A stretch of 26,954 bases of DNA, taken from a virus. Shown here one piece after another: positions 9,606 through 17,802 of the stretch. The stretch spans positions 1 through 26,954 of IMG/VR virus record IMGVR_UViG_3300031659_000071. One strand, written 5' to 3'. How positions within the stretch are numbered: the stretch's first letter is position 1; every line of letters begins with the position of its first letter. A model generated the notes under the pieces. The model ran no database searches. It was given only the letters and a program-made list of their open reading frames with translations, and was not told the origin of the DNA. A program made the position numbers and the translations under genes.

Positions 9606-11102
9606 ATGACTGCTATCATAACAGAAAAATTCAGACAGCATAATGCAACTCAATTCTTTGAGTCGTTTAGTGAAACATCTGGAAATACGTATTATCTTTT
9701 TATAGGAAAGGCAACTCCATTTACTACTGGAACTTCTGGTGGTAGTGATGGTTCTCCTCCTACTCCAACTGATGGTATCGGAGAAGAGTTTTATGTATGG
9801 GATGACATGATTGCGGCAAAAAATATTACTTCTTCATTTATTACATTTGCATTACCTAGAAGAGATTGGGTTAACGGAACAATATACGATCAATACCATC
9901 ATGCTATAAATACTTCTAATCCAGCAACTTCTGGTGCAACAAATATTTTTGACTCTACATTTTTCTTTATGACTTCAGATTATCGTGTGTATAAAGTTCT
10001 TGATAATGCAAGTGGGTCTGCATTTAGTGGATCTGCTCCTACATCTGAATCATCTACTCCTTTTGAATCTGGTGGATATGTTTTACAATATATGTATTCT
10101 CTATCTAGTTCTGAAATTGAAAAGTACTTAACAACAGACTTTATGCCTGTTACTACAAATTCTACTGTAAGTGCAGCTGCAACAGATGGTAAAGTTTCTT
10201 CTGTTAAAATTACTGGAGGATCAAGTTATACAAACGGAACATACTATGCCGCAGTTTATGGAGATGGAACAAGTCAAGGAACATCCTCTGGTGCAATTAT
10301 TAGAATTACCGTTGCTAGTGGATCGATACAATCTTTCGGTTTAACTGCTGGAACAGATACTACTATTCACGCTGGTGGGGCAGGATATACTTATGGTAAA
10401 GTTAATCTTGCCGCTGGATTTACATTCTCAGATACCGCTCTTTCAACTGCTGCAAACATGGGTGGTTCTGGTGGTATAATAGAAGTTGTTGTTAGTCCTA
10501 GAGGTGGTCACGGTTTTAATGCTATTGAAGAACTTGGTGGACACTACCTCATGATGAACGCAACATTAACACAGTCAGAAGGTGATGATTTTACAGTTGC
10601 AAACGATTTTCGTAGAGTAGGACTTTTAGTTGATCCTAATTTGTATGGAACAACAACAGCGTCAACGCTTGGAACTGCAAGACAAACGTATGCATTAAAA
10701 CTTACTTCTATTAATGGAACCTTTGATGCAGATGAAAAAATATCTCAAGCATCAACTGGTGCGATAGGTAAAGTTGTAGATTGGGATTCTAGTTTAGGTT
10801 TATTATATTACCAACAAGAAAGATTTGGTGATTATGGTACTAATGGTACTAATGGGGGTTATGTGGCATTTAGTGGTGCAAACCTAGTAACAGGGGCAAC
10901 ATCTGCCGCATACGGAACTCCAGATGCAGGAGCAGACGCTGCTGTAACTCTTGCCGGAGGTGCAACAATTACTTTTACAGATGGATATGCAAATCCAGAA
11001 CTTGATCCAGATAGTGGAAATATAATTTATATAGAAAACAGAAAACCGATATCACGTGCATCCGATCAGACAGAAGATATTAAATTAATTGTGGAGTTTT
11101 AA
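9606..11102 (+). CDS. 8: gp8-like baseplate wedge protein
   Basis: This 498-residue protein is clearly related to T4 gp8 (334 residues), a dimeric wedge subunit that binds gp7, gp6 and gp10. T4-like features are the start (an I.T.KFR pattern at residues 4-10), PRRDW at 84-88, a GGYVLQYMYSLSSSEIEKY stretch near 158-176, and the C-terminus IYIENRKPISRASDQTEDIK at about 474-493. T4 gp8 ends in an equivalent ENRPPI...DQTEEI segment. A GGHGFNAIEELGG motif near 297-310 is typical of marine relatives. The extra ~160 residues are Gly/Thr/Ser-rich insertions, mainly in the middle and just before the C-terminus. The gene ends 3 nt before the DUF4815-type gene. The identification is strong. Confidence 0.92.
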   Translation: MTAIITEKFRQHNATQFFESFSETSGNTYYLFIGKATPFTTGTSGGSDGSPPTPTDGIGEEFYVWDDMIAAKNITSSFITFALPRRDWVNGTIYDQYHHAINTSNPATSGATNIFDSTFFFMTSDYRVYKVLDNASGSAFSGSAPTSESSTPFESGGYVLQYMYSLSSSEIEKYLTTDFMPVTTNSTVSAAATDGKVSSVKITGGSSYTNGTYYAAVYGDGTSQGTSSGAIIRITVASGSIQSFGLTAGTDTTIHAGGAGYTYGKVNLAAGFTFSDTALSTAANMGGSGGIIEVVVSPRGGHGFNAIEELGGHYLMMNATLTQSEGDDFTVANDFRRVGLLVDPNLYGTTTASTLGTARQTYALKLTSINGTFDADEKISQASTGAIGKVVDWDSSLGLLYYQQERFGDYGTNGTNGGYVAFSGANLVTGATSAAYGTPDAGADAAVTLAGGATITFTDGYANPELDPDSGNIIYIENRKPISRASDQTEDIKLIVEF

Positions 11103-11105
11103 GAT

Positions 11106-14100
11106 ATGCCATTAAAAACCGATTTAAACGTCACCCCATATTATGACGATTTTGACCCAGCAAATAATTTTCAACAAGTTCTTGCAAGACCCGGCTATGC
11201 GGTTCAGGCACGTGAACTTACACAAATGCAAAGTATCATGCGTCACAATATCGAACGTTTGGGTGATTTTGTTTTACAAGAAGGTTCAATGGTGGTGCCT
11301 GGACAATTGCGTTTGGTTAGAAACTACCATTATCTTAAAATTGAATCTTCATATGGTGGGGAAACAATCGAACCCTTACAATACAAAGGTGCATTTATAA
11401 CAGGTCAAACTACTGGTGTTAAAGCGCAGATAAATCATGTAGAGGTAGGTACTACTACTGACCAACCAACATTTTATATGAGGTATGCTGGTGTAGGAAC
11501 TGATAATGTAACTACTGTATTTGCTGCTGGTGAAACACTTTCATGTAGTATCGCAGTAACTAATGGTTCTACTTCTTATTCTGCTGATGATGTGTCTTTA
11601 CAAGTATTTGAAACATCTCCTACTGGTCAGGGAACAGGTGTTGTTATTCAAGATGGTGTTTATTATTTGCGTGGTGGTTTCGTAGAAGTTCCAGAACAAA
11701 CAATTATGTTAGACAAATATAGTGTTGATTCAGCAAATGGTAAAGTTGGGTTTACTATTACTGAAACAGTTGTAACTCCAGAATCAGATACATCTCTACT
11801 AGATAATGCAGCGGGAACTTCAAACTATGCCGCAAAAGGCGCACATAGATTAAAGGTTGAAGCAAAACTAGATAGTATACCTTTAGGTTCTACTGAAGAC
11901 AGTGCTTTTATTATGTTGATGGAAGTTAGGAATGGAGATTCTCTTGCTCCTGTTAATAGAGCTGCATTAGGAACAATTATTGATACCCTTGCTAGAAGGA
12001 CTTATGATGAGTCTGGAGATTATACGGTTCGTCCATTTACTATGGAAGTAAAAGAATCTGTAACTCTTAATGAAAATATAGGTGTCTATAATAAATCAGA
12101 TATAACTGATACTGGTGGAACTGCATCTAACGATTTACTATCGTTAAAAGTATCGCCTGGAAAAGCATATATTCGTGGGTATGAGATAGAGAAACTTAGA
12201 AATACCTTTGTTGATATACCGAAAGCAAGAGACTTTCTTAGTGTAAACTCTGGTGTCACAACTTACGATGTGGGTAATTTTCTTACTATAACCAATCTAT
12301 ACGGTACTCCCGATATTTCATTTATTAGTGGAGAGACTACACCATACAAACAGATTGATCTTTTTGATCTTGAGACTGCAACAAGAGGTAGTTCTTCTGG
12401 AAATCGTATTGGTGTTGCACGAACAAGAGCAATAGAATATACCTCTGGAACTGTGGGTTCTCCTACTGCATCATATAAAATCTATATGTTTGATTTTAGA
12501 CCTTTTACTATTCTAACACTCAGTGGTACACCATCTCCTACATTAGAAGCAAATCATTCAACTGGTGGTGTACAAGTTAAAGGTGTAACATCTAAAGCGA
12601 CAGGTTGGGTATTTGCAGATGGTACGGGAAGTGGAACTGTTCTTCTTACAAACGTATCAGGAACATTTCAAGCAGGAGAAAAACTTACTGCATCAGACTC
12701 AGCTGAGTCAGATCAGATTTTGGAAGTTTCGGGTAACACTGATATTACACTAACACGTGCATTAACAAAAAGTGTTTCTCAGGTTCGACAAATTTTCATG
12801 ACAGATGTAGATAGTGGTCAAAATTTTAGTGCTGATATTGTTCTTGATGCTGTTCCAACTACAGAGTCTTATACTACGTTAGATGGTACTAATGCAAAAT
12901 TGGATAACTCTGGAGATAATATTCTTGCTGAATTAGATGGAATTCCTTTGGGATTGGAACGTGCCGCAACTGGTGGTACTGGTTCTAGTCTTAACCAAGC
13001 ACAGTTGAAATCAGCAGAAAAAAATGTTTCAGTATTTAAATTACCAAAAACTGTTATTAAAACACACCTTACTAATACAAATGCTGGTGTAAGTGATACT
13101 TCATATTATTTAAGAAAACAATTTATAACTACTTCTAGTAGTGTTGGTGTTGTGACAATTAGTGCTGGCACAAACGAAGTATTTGTTTCTCATGCAGAGG
13201 TAGATTATGTAATCTCTATTCTTTCTGCTGGTGCTGGTGGCACAGGACAACAAGGAGATATTGTTAGTGCATCTACTGGATTTTCTGGTGGTGGTTCGTC
13301 TACAGTTACAATTACAAACAACGCATTATTTGGTAATGGTGCAAAACTAAAGATCACCGCTACTCTATTAAAAAGTTCAGCGACTGCAAAAACTAAAACA
13401 ACACAGTTAATGAAACAATTAAAAGTTGCTGGTGCAGCAACCGCTGCATATGGTACAAGGGCCGGCGATAAAACTATTTCTCTAGGAAGAGCAGATGCGT
13501 TTAAATTAGTTGCAGTTCTTGATTCAGAAAGTTCAAGTGCAGATGCAACAACTCCAATATTAACTCTTGGAACTGTTATAGGTAACTTTACCAAAGGAGA
13601 ACTTATTACTGGTTCTATTAGTGGTGCTCAAGGAAGAATTGTAGATACATCTAGTCCTATGAAGTTCGTTAAGAAAAGAGGAACAACTGTACAGTTTAAT
13701 ACTTCTGATACTATTACAGGATTTTCTAGTCTTGCAACTGCACCTGTTACAGCAGTAACAGAAGGAAGTACTAATATTACAAGTAGGTATGAATTAGATA
13801 CAGGACAAAGAGATAATTATTATGATATTTCTCGTATTGTTTTGAAGCCTGGTCAAGGTGATCCTCTAGGAAGACTTCTTGTAATTTATGATTATCTTGA
13901 TCATGGTACTGGAGACTTTTTTACGGTTGATTCTTATACAGATGTTGCTGATCAAATGACATACGAAGACATACCAAATTACTCTGCTACAAAAGTTGAC
14001 CCTGATGATCCATCTCCTTCTGGTGAATATGATCTTCAAGACGTTTTTGATATACGTCCAAGAGCAGAAGATATTGCTGGTACTTCAACAAATCTAGAAA

Positions 14101-17100
14101 GTGTAGATCAAGTTACAGGAAATTCTTTTGACTTTGCAAACAGACAGTTTGATGGTACAGGAGCATCTACAGTAAACTGGATTAAACCTGGCAGTCTAAT
14201 ACAATCAGATTTTGAATACTTTATTCCTTATAGGGGTAGAGTTCATATGACAAAACAAGGAGTGATTGCATTTACTAGTGGTATTTCGGCAGAACAACCA
14301 AATTATCCAGAAGAAATTAAAGATACAATGCAACTTGCAACGATAGACATTCCTGCTTTTACTTTTACACCACAACATTGTAATATTGTAATGGTTAAAA
14401 ATCGTAGATATACTATGAAAGATATTGGTAAATTAGAACAACGACTTGGCCATGTTGAGTATTATACTTCTCTAAACTTACTTGAAAGAGATGCAGATAG
14501 TTTTCAGATACAAGATGCTAACGGACTAGATCGTTTTAAATCTGGTTTCGTTGTGGATAGTTTTTCTGGTCATTCTATAGGTGATGTTAAACATCCAGAT
14601 TACAAATGTTCTATAGATATGGAAAATAATGAGTTGCGTCCCGAATATGTTGCTAAAGGTATAAAGTTAGAGGAAACTGCAACGACAGATAGTGCAAGAG
14701 CTGCAGTTGGTTATCAAAAAACTGGTGATCTTCTAACTCTACCATACAAAGAAATTTTGTTCCAAGAACAACCGTATGCAACAAGGGTTGAACGTGTTAC
14801 TCCACTTCTACACTCTACGTGGACTGGCCACATTGATCTTGTGCCAGAAGGTGACGAATGGTTTGAAACTGAATTTGTTCCAGACTTAATTATTAATGTA
14901 GAAGGTAACTTTGATACTTTTACTGCTGCAAATGAAGATGCTGTAGGTACTGTTTGGAATGCTTGGTCTACTGTTTGGGGAGGAACCTCGCAGTCAACCT
15001 CTTCGTCACAAGGTACTACATTCGAAATTGCGGGGGGAGGATTTGCTGCCAATATAACTACAAGGACAACCCAAACGACAAGAGGAACTTCATCAAGAGC
15101 TGGTGTTCAGACTAGTATTGTACCACAGGTTGACTTAGAAAGTCAAGGAACAAAAGTTATTCAACGTGCTTTTATTCCTTTCATGCGGGCAGTTAATATT
15201 ACATTTACAGGGTTTGGTTTTTATCCTAACATTAGATTATATTTATTCTTTGATAAAGCAAATCTTAATCATATGGTAACTCCATTATCTGGATATACTA
15301 CAGATGCCGCAGATGTTAGTGGTGTAGTTGCAGCAGAAAGTCCACTGATAACAACTGCCTCTGGAGAAATTAAAGGTATTCTTTCAATACCTGATCCGAA
15401 GATTTCTGGAAATCCATCATTTAGAACTGGAGAAATAGAGTTTAGACTTACTTCAAGTGCAACCGATGTCCGTTCTAAAGACCCAGAAACAGCAGGAACG
15501 ACAACATTTAAGGCTATTGGTGTTTTAGAAACAGAACAAGAAACAATTATTGCGACAAGAAATGCTCGAATGGTTGTAAATGATGTTCGACAAACTACTG
15601 CCGTTTCATCTCAAACAACACAAATGAGAGTACAACAGGTGGCTATGTGTGGGTGTGGTGGTAATGATCCACTAGCACAAACATTTATAGTTTCTGCTAA
15701 CTCAGAAGTTAGTGCAACTGCCGATGTTCTTGGTGTTGCAAGATCGTCTGGAAGATTCTTAACATCTATTGATGTATTTTTCTCTCATAAAGATGAAAAT
15801 CTTCCTGTATGGATGGAAATTCATAATACACAAAATGGATATCCAGGCAATAAGATTTTACCTTTTGCACGTGTAGTTAAAGAACCAGTTGATATTAATC
15901 TATCACAAGATGCTACTGTTGCAACTAAATTTACGTTTCCTTCGCCTGTATTTTTATTACATGAACAGGAATATGCAATATGTCTAATGTCTGTAACTCC
16001 AGAATATAAAGTCTTTATCTCTCGTATGGGAGAGACAGATATTGGTGGTAACAGGATTGTTTCTAAACAACCGCATACTGGTACTCTATTTAAAGGACAT
16101 AATAATAGGTCTTGGGCTCCCTCTATGACAGAGGACTTAAAATTTCAGATTAATGTTGCTCAATTTGAAACTGCTGCTTCGGGTAACGTAACTTTACAAA
16201 ATACAACAGTGCCTGCAAAAATTTTAAAAGATAATCCTCTTGTATTTACTCATGGAAATAGTGCTTTATTAATAAAACATAAAAATCATGGTATGTATAA
16301 TACTTCAAATAATGTTACAATTAGTGGAGTTAAATCAGATGCAGAAACAACTCTTGCTTCTGCGATGACTTCAGATGCAACAAGTCTAGCATTAACTAAC
16401 AGTACCAACTTTGATGATACGACAGGAAAGTTTGCATATGACTCTAGTAGTCAATACTGGATTAAGATTGATGATGAGATTATGAAGTACACTGTTATTA
16501 GTGGAACAGCAGTTTCTAGTATAACTAGGGCACAAAATAGTACTGCTGCAACTTCTCATGCTGCTGGTGCGACAGTTGAATTTTACATGTTACATAAAGT
16601 TCCATTTACAGAAATAAATAAAACGTTTACTGCAATATCAAATATTAATATGGATACTTATACTGTAACTTTATCAACTTCACCGACTATTGTTGGTGAT
16701 TCTAATACTGCAACTAATGGTGGTGAAGTTGTAAATGCAACTGAAAATGCTTCTATGGATACAATAAGACCAATTATATCTGTAATGGAACTTGCAGAAA
16801 CTACGTTAAGCGCAAAAATAAGACCTACTTCTAGTACATCTCCTTCTGGAGTTCAAAGTTCATTTATTCCAGTTGCGGCTGGAGATGCAATAAGTATAGA
16901 TGTAAATGCAAATGCATACTTTGATAGACCTTATATGATTGCTTCAGAAATTAATGAGTCTAATGAACTTGGTGGACAGAAATCTACATTCTTTGATTTT
17001 GACCTATCATCAGATAATAGTGATGTTTCTCCTGTTATTGATACTGAAAGAATGACACTTGTATGTGCTGGTAATAGATTGAATAAGATTGATTCAGAAT

Positions 17101-17537
17101 CAGATGTTTACCCAACCAATCTTTATGATGCCTCTACTGATCCTTCTGGTGATGATAATTCTGCAATTTATTTAACAAGAAAAGTTACATTAGAAAATAC
17201 TGCTACTGCATTAAAGATATTCTTTCAAGGTCATAGACATGCATCTGCTGAAATTGAAGTATACTTTAAAATTTTGAGATCAGATGACGCATCTGAATTT
17301 GATGATTTAAGTTACGAACCATTTAATGTAGATGGTAGTCCTGATGTTGCAGTAAAATCATCTACAACAAAAGGTAACTTTACAGAGTATCTTTATACTG
17401 CTGGTGTTACGGATGATGGTCTAGGAACTCCATTAGATAATTTTATATCATTTCAGATTAAGATAGTATTGAAAGGAACAAACACAGCAGAACCACCGAG
17501 AATTAAAGACCTACGGTGTATAGCATTGGCGATATAA
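11106..17537 (+). CDS. Giant DUF4815-type virion structural protein
   Basis: The protein has 2143 residues. The N-terminus (NVTPYYDDFD, then RPGYAVQARELTQMQSIM, residues 8-45) is the hallmark of the DUF4815 family, which is found next to baseplate genes in marine T4-like phages. A second conserved region at about 1035-1185 includes NRRYTMKDIGKLEQRL and DRFKSGFVVDSF. A third at 1515-1690 begins CGCGGNDPLAQTF and continues with VFFSHKDENLPVWMEI and MTEDLKFQINVAQF. The C-terminal ~250 residues match the usual family end. Segments in between look inserted: 'GE.ITG.SGA' units, one DGTN...SGDNI unit near nt 12876-12930, and a beta-rich region near nt 16330-16590. The role is probably an outer baseplate or proximal fibre component, perhaps filling the gp10 place; that is inference from position. 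Confidence 0.82.
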   Translation: MPLKTDLNVTPYYDDFDPANNFQQVLARPGYAVQARELTQMQSIMRHNIERLGDFVLQEGSMVVPGQLRLVRNYHYLKIESSYGGETIEPLQYKGAFITGQTTGVKAQINHVEVGTTTDQPTFYMRYAGVGTDNVTTVFAAGETLSCSIAVTNGSTSYSADDVSLQVFETSPTGQGTGVVIQDGVYYLRGGFVEVPEQTIMLDKYSVDSANGKVGFTITETVVTPESDTSLLDNAAGTSNYAAKGAHRLKVEAKLDSIPLGSTEDSAFIMLMEVRNGDSLAPVNRAALGTIIDTLARRTYDESGDYTVRPFTMEVKESVTLNENIGVYNKSDITDTGGTASNDLLSLKVSPGKAYIRGYEIEKLRNTFVDIPKARDFLSVNSGVTTYDVGNFLTITNLYGTPDISFISGETTPYKQIDLFDLETATRGSSSGNRIGVARTRAIEYTSGTVGSPTASYKIYMFDFRPFTILTLSGTPSPTLEANHSTGGVQVKGVTSKATGWVFADGTGSGTVLLTNVSGTFQAGEKLTASDSAESDQILEVSGNTDITLTRALTKSVSQVRQIFMTDVDSGQNFSADIVLDAVPTTESYTTLDGTNAKLDNSGDNILAELDGIPLGLERAATGGTGSSLNQAQLKSAEKNVSVFKLPKTVIKTHLTNTNAGVSDTSYYLRKQFITTSSSVGVVTISAGTNEVFVSHAEVDYVISILSAGAGGTGQQGDIVSASTGFSGGGSSTVTITNNALFGNGAKLKITATLLKSSATAKTKTTQLMKQLKVAGAATAAYGTRAGDKTISLGRADAFKLVAVLDSESSSADATTPILTLGTVIGNFTKGELITGSISGAQGRIVDTSSPMKFVKKRGTTVQFNTSDTITGFSSLATAPVTAVTEGSTNITSRYELDTGQRDNYYDISRIVLKPGQGDPLGRLLVIYDYLDHGTGDFFTVDSYTDVADQMTYEDIPNYSATKVDPDDPSPSGEYDLQDVFDIRPRAEDIAGTSTNLESVDQVTGNSFDFANRQFDGTGASTVNWIKPGSLIQSDFEYFIPYRGRVHMTKQGVIAFTSGISAEQPNYPEEIKDTMQLATIDIPAFTFTPQHCNIVMVKNRRYTMKDIGKLEQRLGHVEYYTSLNLLERDADSFQIQDANGLDRFKSGFVVDSFSGHSIGDVKHPDYKCSIDMENNELRPEYVAKGIKLEETATTDSARAAVGYQKTGDLLTLPYKEILFQEQPYATRVERVTPLLHSTWTGHIDLVPEGDEWFETEFVPDLIINVEGNFDTFTAANEDAVGTVWNAWSTVWGGTSQSTSSSQGTTFEIAGGGFAANITTRTTQTTRGTSSRAGVQTSIVPQVDLESQGTKVIQRAFIPFMRAVNITFTGFGFYPNIRLYLFFDKANLNHMVTPLSGYTTDAADVSGVVAAESPLITTASGEIKGILSIPDPKISGNPSFRTGEIEFRLTSSATDVRSKDPETAGTTTFKAIGVLETEQETIIATRNARMVVNDVRQTTAVSSQTTQMRVQQVAMCGCGGNDPLAQTFIVSANSEVSATADVLGVARSSGRFLTSIDVFFSHKDENLPVWMEIHNTQNGYPGNKILPFARVVKEPVDINLSQDATVATKFTFPSPVFLLHEQEYAICLMSVTPEYKVFISRMGETDIGGNRIVSKQPHTGTLFKGHNNRSWAPSMTEDLKFQINVAQFETAASGNVTLQNTTVPAKILKDNPLVFTHGNSALLIKHKNHGMYNTSNNVTISGVKSDAETTLASAMTSDATSLALTNSTNFDDTTGKFAYDSSSQYWIKIDDEIMKYTVISGTAVSSITRAQNSTAATSHAAGATVEFYMLHKVPFTEINKTFTAISNINMDTYTVTLSTSPTIVGDSNTATNGGEVVNATENASMDTIRPIISVMELAETTLSAKIRPTSSTSPSGVQSSFIPVAAGDAISIDVNANAYFDRPYMIASEINESNELGGQKSTFFDFDLSSDNSDVSPVIDTERMTLVCAGNRLNKIDSESDVYPTNLYDASTDPSGDDNSAIYLTRKVTLENTATALKIFFQGHRHASAEIEVYFKILRSDDASEFDDLSYEPFNVDGSPDVAVKSSTTKGNFTEYLYTAGVTDDGLGTPLDNFISFQIKIVLKGTNTAEPPRIKDLRCIALAI

Positions 17538-17538
17538 A

Positions 17539-17802
17539 ATGAGTGAAGTTGAATTACAAGGTAGACCAGAAGATGCCCCAAATCACATTGATGTTAAGGG
17601 TTCTCCTGATCTGGTGAGAGAAAAAGGAAGTAAAGCTATTATAAATCGTAATAAGGGTGCTTACGATATTGCTGTTAGACGTGCCAAAGCTGCACAAGAA
17701 CAAAGAGATGAGATAAGGGACACTACAAGGGAGATAAATAGTCTAAAGTGCGAGATGCATGAAATTAAAAGTCTTCTTAAAGAATTAGTTGGGAAACAAT
17801 AA
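17539..17802 (+). CDS. Small coiled-coil protein of unknown function
   Basis: This 87-residue, highly charged protein starts 1 nt after the previous stop and ends with TAATG overlapping the next start, so it is embedded in a coupled run. The first half is polar (GRPEDAPNHIDVKGSPDLVR). Residues about 45-85 form a predicted amphipathic helix with heptad-like spacing (a RRAKAAQEQRDEIRDTTREI stretch, then LKCEMHEIKSLLKELV), suggesting a coiled coil. Its size and place between two giant structural genes would fit a small structural linker or fibre-assembly helper. No family was recognised. Confidence 0.75.
   Translation: MSEVELQGRPEDAPNHIDVKGSPDLVREKGSKAIINRNKGAYDIAVRRAKAAQEQRDEIRDTTREINSLKCEMHEIKSLLKELVGKQ

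Noticed and set aside
9905-9912. TATAAATA octamer inside the gp8 gene
   Set aside because: It encodes ordinary residues (A-I-N-T) about 1.2 kb before the next gene start, so no gene is suitably placed for it. It is probably a chance match in AT-rich DNA, though it cannot be excluded.
17733-17740. GATAAATA as a possible late promoter 61 nt before the fibre-like gene
   Set aside because: It has one mismatch at the first base, lies inside the coiled-coil gene and precedes a gene already coupled by TAATG. Too weak to call.
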